Shown: positions 1 through 11,423 of the stretch, one piece after another
How the letters are laid out: every line of letters begins with the position of its first letter
How positions within the stretch are numbered: position 1 is the stretch's first letter
Assembly: GCF_030272615.1 (NCBI RefSeq)
Contig: NC_081408.1
Coordinates: 334,582,793 to 334,646,792 of the forward strand
Direction of reading: 5' to 3'
From: Cryptomeria japonica
Taxonomy: Eukaryota > Streptophyta > Pinopsida > Cupressales > Cupressaceae
Length of the DNA: 64,000 nucleotides
Program-made: the position numbers and the translations under genes
Notes under the pieces: model-generated
Told to the model about the DNA's origin: nothing
The model's database searches: none
What the model saw: only the letters and a program-made list of their open reading frames with translations

Positions 1-239
1 TTTATCATTTGTCTTCAAAACAATGATTGCTCAAAAGAGATTTTGCACCATCATCATGCTTTGCACATCGTGCATCTAAAATCTCATCACCATACTAACT
101 CATGGAGTTCGGGGGCTTATGGCAGGTGATTACCCATTGGACGTTGCAACTGGAGAAGTGCATTGGTGGATGTCACAGCGGTCAACCCCGTGCGTATTGA
201 ATGCATTCACTAGCCAATATCGTCATTTCCTCTATGCAT

Positions 240-1957
240 AATCTTTTGCCAATTATGTAGTCACCGCCATTAACACCTTTGTTTCATTGCTAGCCGATGC
301 AATTTTGTGAACTTCCCCTTTCAAAACATTTATGCAGGCATGAGATGGTTTGCATTGCAGTCCAGATGCCTCATTATGATAAAGCAAACAAGACAAAATC
401 CATTGGGTCTGCACCCTTTGAGGATATCCCATTTCCCCATGCACCATAACTTGGCGGATCTAAGCTCAATATCAGCTAAAAACTAATCGCATAGATTGCT
501 TCAATTCCTCCTGTAGATGTGCTATTCCATTGTGCATATAACGTGGAAAAAAAATAACGGCATATGGGGTCACGCACCCGTGAGGCATCACAGCAAACAC
601 TTCCCATTGTCTGTCTTTGATTCCACCCTCAGCATAAAAATCCATCATGGCATGAAGAATGTGAGGCAGGTTGTGGATTTCTGCTCTAAACCCACTGACA
701 ATATTTGCTCTAAAGTTTCTAAAAATTTTGTGTATTCAACATTCCTTGCAGTAGCAAAGATCATGCCTTAATTTCTTTCTTATCTGCTTCAAATTAACAC
801 GTCTCGGGCTCAATAACCTCCTTGCGCATATCCTGGAATCATTGCATTAAATGAGATCACATTTTTTTAAGGCATTTTGTCGAGCATTTCACTTGCTTTG
901 TTTATGCTCCATGATGCATCCATGTTTACCAGACCAGCTGCGATTGCAACATCTGACATGATTCCTCTATCCTTTAGGCTTTGATGAATGTCCATAACCT
1001 GTTCCAAAAGTTTCTCAAACTATATAATCTGCCAAAAATCTCTCGATTGGAATGATTTGATCGATATTTGTAGCCTGTTTGACGTTTCTTATTGAATGCT
1101 AGCAAAACTTGGGTAAGCACTGCAGTTTCACCGGCCCTTGTTCCCTCGAATGCTAAACTAATAGAGTCTCCGACATTTATCATCGCCATTAAACACCTTC
1201 AACTAATATATTTCCTTCAATCGCTATTTGTTAGTCATTGGGGAAACTACAACTATAGTATAATGGTCGTCTAGCCCGTCCCTTCGGTGGATGCCCCCTT
1301 CCATTAATAACAGCAACAACGGTTGAGTAACTCAATAGATAGAGAATCAATAAGGGCGATCAGATGGTTAGGAATATGTATATAAAGGAATGATCTGGAA
1401 CTACCCTAGTCTGGTTGTCATGCCAGATATATAGATAGTGGGGTGCGGCTTTCCCATTCGTCTTTGATCCTATTGAATTCATTAGCTTGAAAGTTTTGAA
1501 CATCTTTTAAAAGATGCATTTCATGCCTCCCATGCGATCATTCCCTTCGATGGGGTGACATCTCTTCGAAGCATTTTGTTAAACCGTCGCATGCAAGCAT
1601 TATGTTAAACAGTTCACGTGCATTGTCGATGCTTCCATTTTGTACAGGCTAAAAGGATTTCTTGCACAGTTTGTGGAATTCGACCTTACACCTGCTGATT
1701 GCATTACATGAGATACATCTTTTCAAGGTCTTTTTGTTGAGCAATTCAATTGCATGTCCACAACTCCACATGTTTGCATTCATATCCACAACTAACAACA
1801 TGTCTATGCTTTCATCATCTGCAATTATGTTTTCCAGTGCTGCCTTGATGAATGTCCATACTGTTGTTTGAAGCATTATTTTATATCTCTTATGGAGGAG
1901 GTTAAGAATGCTCCAAAACAGAGCATTTCTAACCTTTTTGACAAAGCGGGCCCGCAA
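240..1957 (-). pseudogene. Decayed pentatricopeptide-repeat (PPR) protein gene
   Basis: Translating the minus strand gives degenerate PPR repeats of the plant organelle RNA-binding type. At about 970-840 the segment QVMDIHQSLKDRG is followed by LVNMDAS, SEMLDKMP, a stop and NVISFNAMIPGYAQ, matching the usual 'LVDMYAKCG ... FDKMP ... VSWNAMI-GYAQ' pattern. A second copy at about 1830-1700 reads LLVVDMNANMWSCGHAIELL then CISCNAI. A weaker match (HAMMDFYAEGGIKDRQWEVF) lies near 650-590, and another near 440-270. Such proteins act in mitochondria or plastids in RNA editing or processing. The reading frame is broken by many stops and shifts, and no transit peptide or complete gene end is visible. 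About 450 bases between the two best copies (1190-1640) show nothing I recognise. The PPR family is fairly sure; the exact limits are not. Confidence 0.55.
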
Positions 1958-2133
1958 GGTTAGGAAATGAGGTTAGATATGATCAGTTTTGGAGCATTCC
2001 TAACTCTTTTTTTTTTTTGTATGAGGTTAGAAATGTGGGTTAAAAATGCTAAAAAACTGAGCATTTCTAACTATTTTTGCAAAAGGTTAGAAATATGGGT
2101 TAAGAATGCTCAAAAACTGAGCATTTCTAACCT
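1897..2133. repeat. Cluster of hairpin-forming ~60-bp tandem repeats
   Basis: Units begin GGTTAG at 1971, 2025 and 2085 (spacings 54 and 60 bp), with a related first unit at 1900. Each contains an imperfect inverted repeat: ggttaagaatgctc paired with gagcatttctaacc across a loop of about 7-8 bases (arms 1900-1913 with 1921-1934, and 2098-2111 with 2119-2132). It lies just past the PPR relic. It could be a decayed MITE or a local hairpin duplication. Confidence 0.6.
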
Positions 2134-2734
2134 TCTACTTCAAAGGCTATGATTTTGACCTCAGAAACCATTGATCACGGAGGAGAATAAAGGAGGAATG
2201 CAACTGAATTTTTTAGACAACTTTTTTCCACAAATGACCAGAATATTAAAATAATTTAAAATATTAAATTATTTTTTAAAAAGTAATTTAAATATTTTAA
2301 ATTTAATGCTCATGCTCGAGAAAAATGACATAACTTTCAAATGATAGGGAGTTACGTTCTTAAATTTAAAACACACGTCAATGGTAGGGAAATGGGTCCA
2401 CACAATTATTTACACCTCATGAAAAATCCTAGGATGAGATATTTTAATCATTTTTGGGCGATAGACACCAAAATTTGAAGGTTTAATATATGACAAATTA
2501 CGAATTGGGTTCAGGCAAAAATTGGCCACATGATACAAAATGATGCTAATGACATGCCTATCAAATGGTTTCCTTCAATTCTTGGTAATTTCCAAAATCC
2601 ATCCATTTTTCATATTTTAACTGGCAACGACCTTGGATTGTGTGTTCACTGTTTATGCATAAACACCTATTGGATCTTCATTCAACATTGAGATCGATTT
2701 GAAATTAAAATTTTGGGTATGCCAAATATGGGGG

Positions 2735-2738
<4 letters not shown>
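2134..2738. other. AT-rich intergenic sequence, nothing recognised
   Basis: No coding pattern, repeat family or RNA gene is visible. Short AT-rich runs occur around 2240-2310. Confidence 0.6.

Positions 2739-2788
<50 letters not shown>
2739..2788. repeat. (AT)n microsatellite
   Basis: An almost pure run of AT dinucleotides of about 50 bases. Confidence 0.95.
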
Positions 2789-2790
<2 letters not shown>

Positions 2791-3240
2791 CTCTCTTTTT
2801 AATTTTTACTTGTATTTGTATGTTATTTTTATTTATTTACTTTTATCCATATAGGTCTTTTTTAGTGTTATTTCGGTTTTGTTGTTTTGGGTTGGTGGGC
2901 TTGTTTTCTTTTTTTCTTTTTTTTGACTTTTATCTCTTTTCAATGTGGTGATCTTGGTCTTTTCATCTAGTGGCCTTGTTGCCATTAATTATTATTCTAT
3001 TTCTTTCCCTTTCTTGGTTCGCCACTTGTCCTAAGTTTCTACTATCACCCTCTCTTTGTCCACCTCTTCTTATTGTGTCTAGATTTGCAATACCATCCAT
3101 TTTCTCCTCGTGCTCTCTCTATGCTTTCATCTTGATGATGGATCATAGAGTGTGATCCAAAATGTTGATATAAAAAAGCTCGCACAATCTAATCTAGAAG
3201 CTTATATAGACATACAAAAGGATTGTGGAAATCTATAGAT
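2789..3240. other. Pyrimidine-rich intergenic sequence
   Basis: T-rich and CT-rich sequence. A 61-codon open frame at 2970-3155 is Leu/Ser/Pro-rich and looks like chance in pyrimidine-rich DNA. No other support for a gene. Confidence 0.5.
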
Positions 3241-3336
3241 ATTGAGGTCCTTATATGCCATAATATGATCTAATAGGTCTTAATATGCTATAATAGAGGT
3301 CCTAATAGGTCCTAATGAGTCTTAAGGGGTCATAAT
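3241..3336. repeat. Left fragment of the 'aataggtcc' satellite
   Basis: Short units such as 'cctaataggtcctaat' and 'atgccataat' match the larger array at 11424-12476. The array was split by LTR element 1. Confidence 0.8.
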
Positions 3337-4129
3337 TATTGGCATTGCACACTCCAATGAGAATTGAAGGTGATTGAAGGTGTTGTCATTGATGGCAACC
3401 TTGCTTGCAACCTTATGGAATTCAACTGGTAAACCTCCAGCAGGCACAACCACCAGCAAGCACAGGCACCGGTAGTGACAATAATGTATACCAGCACCCC
3501 AGCTGATAGGAACAAAATTTTGTATTTTGTATTTAATTGTAATATCTTTTGTAAAATCCAACATGGAATATTGTAATAGACTCATATAAGTATAAGATCT
3601 TGTAACTCATTTTGATATGAAGTAAGGAAGATGAATAAGGCAAAAGTGATGAGCGAATATTAAGGCAAATTTTGTAAAAGTGTTTATGGTTATTGTATGA
3701 GCTTAAACCAGTACTGAACCTGGCATAGCATATGTTATTTTGTAGTAGTATATTATATTGGAATAATCCATTTTGTAAGTCAATCAGACTTCCATTTTGT
3801 ATTTGAGCAGTGAGCTCTAGGCAGTTGGCCTTCTTGCATGTGTAGGCACCTCATTGTAAGTAATATCCATTCATTGGGTAGTGTGAATATTGTGCGTCAC
3901 AAATCCCACCGAGTTTTTTCCCACAACGGGTTTCCTCGTTAAAATCTTGTGTTATGGTGTGCTTTCTATGTTGTCTTTACTGTTCATATTTACTGCATTA
4001 ATTCTTATTTACCGGTACATTGTTTTGGAATGCAAAATACTTAATAAGGTGAGAAATTCCTTAAACCAATTAGATACCGAGTCACCTCCCCCCCTCTCAA
4101 TATCTTTGGGGCTATCATTAATCCTAACA
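3337..4129 (+). repeat. 5' LTR of element 1
   Basis: 793 bp, starting 'tattggcattgcac' (first TG mutated to TA) and ending '...aatcctaaca'. Matches 10596-11423. It carries the conserved 'gttgtcattgatggcaac' near its start and a C-run (4087-4094) near its end. Confidence 0.9.
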
Positions 4130-4131
4130 AT

Positions 4132-4145
4132 TGGTATCAAAGCCT
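4132..4145 (+). other. Primer-binding site of element 1
   Basis: 'tggtatcaaagcc' two bases after the LTR is one mismatch from the common plant initiator-tRNA-Met site tggtatcagagc. It marks where minus-strand DNA synthesis would start. Confidence 0.85.
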
Positions 4146-4200
4146 GGTCCTCTACTTTCAAAAGCCTAATAGCTTGAGGAAGATTCTAAGACCGGTACAG

Positions 4201-5313
4201 ATGGAAAACTTGAGAAAGCAATTAGAAGGAGCTCTTGCAGACTTTGATGTAGAAAAGTGGAAGAATATCAAACTTGAAGATGATCTTAAAACTACATAGG
4301 AATTCATTCAAGGACTTCAGGAAAATCTCACTATTGCTAGAAATAAAAGAAAAGAACTTCATGAAAAGATGCAGAGTGATGATGATGAAAACTAAACTCT
4401 TAATGATCTTGTGAACAAATTAAGGCAAGAAAAAAGTACTATGAGGAATGAAATTCAAGATATGAATATGAGGTTTTGTAAAGATATTGAGGACAGGAAA
4501 AACAATGAAGATGACTTGACAAGGAGACTCAATGATGCTGGAAATGAAAATCTAAGCCTCAGTCATGAAAATGATATGTTGAAGATAGATCTGATTAACA
4601 TGCATCATGATAAAACTGAACTTATGACACAAAAGGGAATCTTGGAAAATGGGCTAGCTACTGCAAATCAACATAAAGAGAAATTCAAGAAAAGTTTAGA
4701 AGAACTTGATGATATGTTGAAAAGTCAAAAACCTAATGGAGATACTAATGGACTTGGATTTGAAGTTGGTGAAAGTTCCAGTACTGCAAATAATCATGAT
4801 CACAGTAAATCGGTAAGATAGCCTAATGCTTACAAATCTAACGGGAAATGCTTTAACTATAATAAGTATGGTTATAGAGAAAATCAGTGTAGATCTAGAA
4901 ACAATCAGACCATTAATGCACCCATCGGTCAATGTTCCAAATGCAACAAAATTGGTCATAATTCAGAAACTTGCAGAATGAATGTAAGATTTTATGTTTG
5001 TGGAAGATTTGGACACTTATCTAATCAATGCAGAACACAAACTGGCATAGGATATGGAAAGGCTATTTAGAAGAACAATGTGACTTGTTATGCTTGTAAC
5101 AAGATTGTACATATTGCAAACTTTTGTAGAAGTAAGACTTCACCAGCAAATAATAATGGACCCAATTTGAAAGGCAAAGAGAAGGTAGATGAGGTAAAGC
5201 AAGAATTTTCAAAACAATGGATTAGAAAGAGAGATCAGAATATTGATGAGACTATTCCTTCACCGGTAGAACAGAGTATTACTCTATCGGCAAGAGATTC
5301 TTCATCCAACTAA
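4201..5313 (+). pseudogene. Element 1 ORF1: coiled-coil, multi-zinc-knuckle Gag-like protein
   Basis: About 370 codons from ATG 4201, the same start as in element 2 (both read ME-LRK then LEGAL). Residues about 1-200 are Lys/Glu/Leu-rich and predict a long coiled coil. A run of four CCHC-like knuckles follows at about 4850-5130: a degenerate CFNYNKYGYRENQC, an intact CSKCNKIGHNSETC, one with the first Cys lost (FYVCGRFGHLSNQC) and CYACNKIVHIANFC. Zinc knuckles suggest nucleic-acid binding, as in Gag nucleocapsid, but I see no capsid domain. Four in-frame stops (TAG or TAA) interrupt it; at the last one, before KNNVTCYAC, element 2 has CAG (Gln), so a C-to-T change is likely. Packaging of element RNA is inferred. 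Confidence 0.75.
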
Positions 5314-6550
5314 AAAATAACCTTTTGGGGGTACTACAACAAGTTGAAAATAATGCAAGTTTACCCTTAGCTGATGGTGAGAAGATGGATTTATTCTCTA
5401 CCGGTAGATGTGTTAAGTTTCACTTAACTGGTAGGTATTTAATGCAGTTGTTGGAAGAAAAGACATTACAAAACATTGATTTTCCCTCTTTTTCAATTCA
5501 CCGAGCATTCAAACTTTCAGAGAGCACGAAAAAATCAGCGAAGGCATCCAGAGTGAAAAGTGAAGCAAGTTCTTTCAAGCATTCAAACCAATTAGGCACA
5601 TTAAGGTATTTATCAATGGCTTCCTCCTCTGCTCCAGAATTTATTGCAAACCCTACTGTTGTGGAAGTAGTAAAATGCCCTAGACCAGTTTTTAAGATCA
5701 TTCTCGAGATAGCGAAACAAGATGATTCCCTAGATGCTTTTTCAAAAATTCCAAAAGGTGTTGCATATGCTGAAGACCCTAGAATCTATATTCATTACAA
5801 TATTGAGGAATTAGGTTTAGAGGAAATATTGAAAATGTATAAAAATGTTATCTGTGATGAAAGTGGAATTGTAAAACCCGAACATAAGGTTATTGAAACT
5901 TTAGGTTTTGTGGAAATCCTTGACATCCCAGAATTTCCTAAGGAGGTAGTAAGGATTGTCCTTAACTGAGTTCATGGGGAATTCTTTTGGCTAGACTCTA
6001 TTTGCAAAATCACAAAGGAAGTAGTTAGGGCAGTGACTGGTCTACCCTCCACCGATAGCAGGTTAGACAAGACTAAGAAGGTTCCTAATAACATTGTAAT
6101 GACATTAACAGGAGCAATCTATGATAGCAGATCCCTGAGAAAGAATGATGTTAAAGATGTGAATGTCAGATTTATAAGCATGATTTTAGGCTATAAAATG
6201 ACACATGCAAATCAACTGAACTCAGTTTCCAGTCTTTGTATTAAAAATGCATATGATATGGTTAATAGTGATGCAAATATAGATGTATGTGAGTGGTTAA
6301 AGGATGAGTCAATAGATAATCTGAAGAAGATAAAAGGAGACAAGAAAGGTACTTTTTGTTTTGGCAGTCTTCTTGTATGTCTGATATTGTATCTCACAAA
6401 AGAGGTTCCCGATATTGGTAAGAAAGACTTTGGTTATGATATACCGGTAGGAAAACAACTGGTAGAAATCTTCACCAGTATGGGTACTGGCAAGGATAAT
6501 AATATCACTAAATACTTCAAAACCTTCTAAGAAAAAATGAAAACAAGAGA
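5183..6550 (+). repeat. Tandem duplication copy 1 (within element 1)
   Basis: 1,368 bp covering the end of ORF1, the spacer and the N-terminal part of ORF2. It is repeated directly at 6551-7913. The junction is at the short shared string 'agagaaggtaga'. Confidence 0.9.
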
Positions 6551-9500
6551 AGGTAGATGAGGTAAAGCAAGAATTTTTAAAATAGTGGATTAGAAAGGGA
6601 GATCATAATGTTGATGAGACTATTCCTTCACTGGTAAAACAGAGTATTACTCCACCGGTAGGAGATTCTTCATCCAACTGAAAAGAAACCTTTTGGGGGT
6701 ATTGCAACAATTTTAAAATCATACAAGTTTACCCTCAGTTGATGGTTAGAAGATGGACTTCTTCTTTACCAACAGATGCGTTAAGTTTCACTTAACCGAC
6801 TGAAATTTAATGCGGTTGTTGGAAGAAACGACATTATAAAACATTGATTTTTCCTCTTTTTCAATTCACTAAGCATTCAAACTTTCAGAGAGCGCAAAAA
6901 ATCTGAACGAAGGCATCCAAAGAGAAACGTGAAGCAAGTTCTTTCAAGCATTCAAATCCATCAAGCAGATTAAGGTATTTATCAATGGCTTCCTCCTCTA
7001 CTTTGGAATTTATTGCAAACCCTACTATTGTGGAAGTAGTAAAATGCCCTAGGCCAATTTTTAAGATCATTCCTAGCAAAACAAGATGATTCCCTAGATG
7101 CTTTTTCAAAAATTCCAAAAGGTGTTGCATATGTTGAAGACCCTAGAATCTATATTCATTGCAATATTGAGGAATTAGGTTCAGATGAAATATTGAAAAT
7201 GTATAAAAATGTTATCTATGATGAAAGTGGAATTGTAAAACCCGAACATAAGGTTATTGAAACTTTAGGTTTTGTGGAAATCCTTGACATCCCAAAATTT
7301 ACTAAGGAGGTAGTAAGGATTGTCCTTAATAGAGTTCATGGGGAATTCTTTTGGCTAGACTCTATTTGCAAAATCACAAAGGAAGCAGTTAGGGCAGTGA
7401 CTAGTCTACCCTCCATCAGTAGTAGGCCAAACAAGTCTAAGAAGGTTCCTAATAACACTGTAATGACATTAACAGGAGTAATCTATGATAGCAAATCCCT
7501 GAGGTGAATGATGTTAAATATGTGAATGTCAGATTTATAAGAATGATTTTAGTCTACAAAATGACACATGCAAATCGACTAAACTCAGTTTCCAGTCTTT
7601 GTATTAAAAGTGCATATGATATGGTTAACAGTGATGCAAAGATAGATGTATGTGAGTGGTTAAAGGATGAGTTAATAGATAATCTAAAGAAGATAAAAGG
7701 AGACAAGAAAGGTACTTTTTGTTTTGGCAATCTTCTTATATGTCTGATGTTGTATCTCACAAAAGAGGTTCCCGGTATTGGTAAGAAAGAATTTGGTTAT
7801 GATATACCAGTAGACAAACAACTATTAGAAATCTTCACCAATATGGGTACTGACAAGGATAACAATATTACTAAATACTTCAAAACCTTCAAAGCAAAAA
7901 TGAAAACAAGAGAGAGATTACCACAAAGCATTGTTGACAAATATGAAAAGGAAATATGTTTTGTAATAAAAAAGGATGAAATATGGATGGAGGCAGTTCT
8001 TCCTAGAATTGTATGGGTGACAGAAATGGGATATGAAGCTGATGTAAACATCATTGAAACTTATGCCAAAGCCCTATTAGAAGCCCCTAGAGAACCAGAA
8101 GAAAACTTTTTTGGAAATGCTGAGACAATAGAAAGTGGTGTGCAGGCAATGAAATAGAGGAAGAAAAGAGAAAAATACATAAGGAGTGTAAGCAAGCAAG
8201 TCAAGGAAATAAAGGAAAACATAATGAACATAACTGGCATTAAGGAAAGTGACTTATAAGGATTACAAATGGAGGCACATCTCTCACCGGTTGGTACATC
8301 ATCAGAAAGTGAAATTCCTACATAATTTAAAAAAGTTGATAGGAAGAGAAAACCCTCACTGGTACCCTCTCCTACACCCAAGAAGAGAAGGAAGAAGCAA
8401 CAGGCAGTGAGGCCACCGACTAAGAAGCGGACACCCAAGAAAAAGCGAAAATAGGTCATATCACCATTGGATAACTTATTGAATGAAATAACTGATGATG
8501 GTAATTTATCTAATGTGAGCAACCTGTATGATACATTCACTAATGAAGAGAAAGAAAGTATTGAGAACAGCATAATCCTACATCTTGATATATATATATA
8601 TATATAAGAAAGTATTAATTGAAGTTGTCGATGATTTGCCTAGTGAATTATATTGGCGGTTAGATGCTAAGAGGTTAGCAATTATGGATCTAGATAAGAA
8701 AATTAAAATTGAGAAACTTCTAGCTATACATCCGGTCAAATATGTAGAATAAATTGATGAATTAATTAGTGAAGCTAACAAATCATTTTTTGCAAGTGGA
8801 CACCGGCATGTAAGCCTAATGGCTGGCAGAGTAAATGAAATTTTAGAAGAAACAACAGACAAATGGGACATTTTTTTGTTGAGAAAGAAAAACAAGAAGA
8901 GTTGAAAAGACTTAAAACTTTAAAAGTTTATCAAAAAGACAAAGACAAGGGGAAAGGAAAAATAGGTGGATTACCAAACATTAAAGTGACTGGTAACCTA
9001 CCACCACCTTTAGTTACTCTAGTGGTACAGACTAATAGCATACCGACTACTGAGAATGTGGATACACCACATGAGGATACCATCCCTGAGTCAGAAATTT
9101 TGTACACTATGAAATTGACACTTAGGAAGTAAACATTGTAGTTGATAAGGAAAGCACTGAGGTGGAAAAGAAATATATGGCTATTGAGCCACAGACAAAT
9201 AATATTGGGGTTGAGACACAAACAAAAAGAGAAAAACAAACTGAGCAGATTGAACATTCAGTGGAACCCTTGGACAGTGGAATGGTTACTAATAATATTG
9301 ATGAAAGCACAAAGAAACCTACAGAAATAATAACAAAGATACTAGTAGTGGATAATGCAGAGAAACAAACAGAGTTACCGATAGATAACACAAAGAAAAA
9401 AGCAGAGAAATCAGCTCATTCACAGGTACACATTGAGGTAGTGCAACTGACAACCACTGAGAAACCAAAACCTTTTCTAGTGGAAATGCAAACACAGACT

Positions 9501-10394
9501 GACCCACCAGAGGTCGATACAAGCAAGTTGGTTACTCCCACTAGAAGCACTGAGATTGTAAAGGTAGTTGGCCAGACATTTGGTACTTCACTGACAAAAT
9601 TTAGACCTACTAATGTGACTAAAGTACTTCTAGATTCAATTAAGAAAATAACAGATTGCAATGCATTGGCCTATAAGGCAATTGATGATACTATTCCTAT
9701 TCTTAAGTTGATTGCACCCAAATGCAATTTAGAAAATGTAAAGGATTATTTAAGTCAGTTAGACACATTGTCTAAATATATTGCTGGTAATATACTAACA
9801 GTTAATCAAATAAATGAAGAAACATTCAAGGAGAAAATGAAAAAGGAAAAAGGAAAAAGAGAAATTCTTTAGGAAACAATAAAGAAGTGCATAGAACACA
9901 TTGATACCCTTTTACCAGCACTGAGCACAACAATTTTGGAGTATAAGGAACTATACAGAGATACTTGTAAGACAAATTTGTTAACAGTGCATATTGATAA
10001 GGAAATAAGCAAAGTTCAAAAAGAAATAGATGATATAGCTGATAATATCATTGGTTCATCTGAACCTATATCAGTTATTGAACAGGAGATAGCTAGATTT
10101 GAAGAAAAATTGGAAAATCTAGAGAAAGAGAAGGAAAGGATAAAGGAAAAATCCAAAGAGCTTAAGAATAAACTAAGTCCTACATTAGACAACCTTATCT
10201 CTCTGAGGAAAGAGATCTCTAAGACATTAATTCAAGGACAAAAGTCACCAGAGGAACATATGCATCATCTCACCGGTACAATTCAGAGAACTGAGGCAAC
10301 CTTGAAGGATAGTAACAGGTTCATTCACAGCTTAAACTTGGTTTTGCCAGACATTTTCCAGATTGTAACCAACCGGTTACAAAGTTCAAGCTGA
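5616..10394 (+). pseudogene. Element 1 ORF2: large protein of unknown function
   Basis: The start MASSS...EFIANP at 5616 aligns with element 2 (MESSS...EFIANP); after the duplication the working start would be 6986. The N-terminal 330 or so residues are the best conserved part: PRPVFKI, HGEFFWLD, ITKEAVRAV, a cysteine/tryptophan motif VCEWLKDE and GDKKGTFCFG. Then come a basic segment (PTKKRTPKKKRK, near 8420-8450) that looks like a nuclear signal, a Thr/Glu-rich variable stretch (9000-9560), and a coiled coil (9620-10394) ending in LQSSS and a stop. Several in-frame stops, a frameshift at 7504 and a (TA)n tract at 8590-8606 break it. I do not recognise the family with certainty; a distant link to the 'putative plant transposon protein' domain is possible. 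It has no polymerase or integrase motif. Confidence 0.7.
6551..7913 (+). repeat. Tandem duplication copy 2 (within element 1)
   Basis: 1,363 bp, colinear with 5183-6550 with scattered substitutions and small indels. Its downstream side continues into the rest of ORF2, so copy 1 is a dead-end partial copy. Elements 2 and 4 have this region only once. Confidence 0.9.
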
Positions 10395-10430
10395 AATTTG
10401 GCACTCATTTGACAATTTTTGACAACCTTT

Positions 10431-10452
10431 ATCATTGATGTCAAAGGGGCAG
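10431..10452 (+). other. Upstream purine-tract module of element 1
   Basis: 'atcattgatgtcaaaggggc' resembles the module directly before the 3' LTR (gccaaagggggaga) and is found at the matching place in elements 2 and 4. It may be a second polypurine tract. Confidence 0.55.
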
Positions 10453-10568
10453 TAGTGGATAGAGAAAAATAACTATCAAAGGAGATCATCAGCTCAGGGG
10501 GAGAAAACATTTTTGGTAAGATTTTTGGACTTCAATTTTGGGACAGTTTTGGGATTTTTCTCATGAGT

Positions 10569-10595
10569 GTTGCCATCAATGCCAAAGGGGGAGAC
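10569..10595 (+). other. Polypurine tract of element 1 with inverted-repeat arm
   Basis: 'gccaaagggggagac' sits directly before the 3' LTR, where plus-strand DNA synthesis would start. The preceding gttgccatcaatg is the arm of an inverted repeat whose partner is inside the LTR at 10641-10658. Confidence 0.8.
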
Positions 10596-11423
10596 TGTTG
10601 GCATTGCACAATCCAATGAGAATTGAAGGTGATTGAAGGTGTTGTCATTGATGGCAACCTATCTTGCAACCTTATGGCATTCATTTGGTAAACCACCGAT
10701 AGGTACAACCACCAACAGGCACAGGCACCAGAAGGCACTGGCACTGATAGGCACTTCACCGGCAACGACAATAATGTATACCAGCATCCTAGCTGATGGG
10801 AACAGACTTTTGTATTTTGTATTTAATTGTAATATCTTTTGTAAAAGCCAACATGGCATATTGTAATAGACTCATATAAGTATGAGATCTTGTAAATCAT
10901 TTTGATATGAAGTAAGGAAGATGAATAAGGTAGAAGTGATGAGCGAATATTAAGGCAGCTTTTGTAAAAGGGTTTATGGTTATTGTATGAGCCTAAACCG
11001 GTACTGAACCTAGCATAGAAGATGATGTTTTGTAGTAGTACATTATATTGGATTCTCATAATCCATTTTGTATGTCAGTGAGACTTCCATTTTGTATTTG
11101 AGTAGTGAGCTCTAGGTAGTTGGCCTTCCTGCATGTGCAGGCACCTCATTGTAAGTAATATCCATTCATTGGCCAATGAGTGAATATTATGTGTCACAAA
11201 TCCCACCGAGGTTTTTCCCACACTAGGTTTCCTCAATATAATCTTGTGTTATGGTGTGCTTTGTATGTTGTCTTTATTTTTCATATTTACTGCATTAATT
11301 CTTATTTACCGGTACATTGTTTTGGAATGCAAAATACTTAATAAGGTCAGAAATTTTGTAAACCAGTTAGATACTGATTTAGCCCCCCTCTCAGTGTCTT
11401 TGGGACTATCATTAATACTAATA
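10596..11423 (+). repeat. 3' LTR of element 1
   Basis: 828 bp, starting tgttggcattgcac. It is longer than the 5' LTR mainly through extra 'ggcac/accgg' units at about 10725-10765. Confidence 0.9.

Larger units (their letters stand above)
3337..11423 (+). mobile_element. LTR element 1: non-autonomous retrotransposon with ORF1 and ORF2, no pol
   Basis: About 8.09 kb, bounded by two related LTRs (3337-4129 and 10596-11423). The flanks ataat (left) and gtaat (right) are a 4/5 match for a 5-bp target duplication, and both flanks are the same satellite. A tRNA-Met-type primer site follows the left LTR and a purine tract precedes the right LTR. Inside are a multi-zinc-knuckle coiled-coil ORF1 and a long ORF2. 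I see no YxDD reverse-transcriptase motif, RNase H or integrase in any frame. An internal 1.37-kb tandem duplication lengthens ORF2. Related to elements 2 and 4. Confidence 0.85.

Noticed and set aside
2970-3155. 61-codon Leu/Ser-rich open frame that could pass for a signal peptide or membrane segment
   Set aside because: Pyrimidine-rich DNA gives such frames by chance; there is no homologue I recognise.
4146-10568. Search for a hidden reverse transcriptase or integrase in element 1
   Set aside because: No YxDD, DxG-type protease, D-D-E or RNase H blocks were seen in the plus-strand frames. The same holds for elements 2 and 4.
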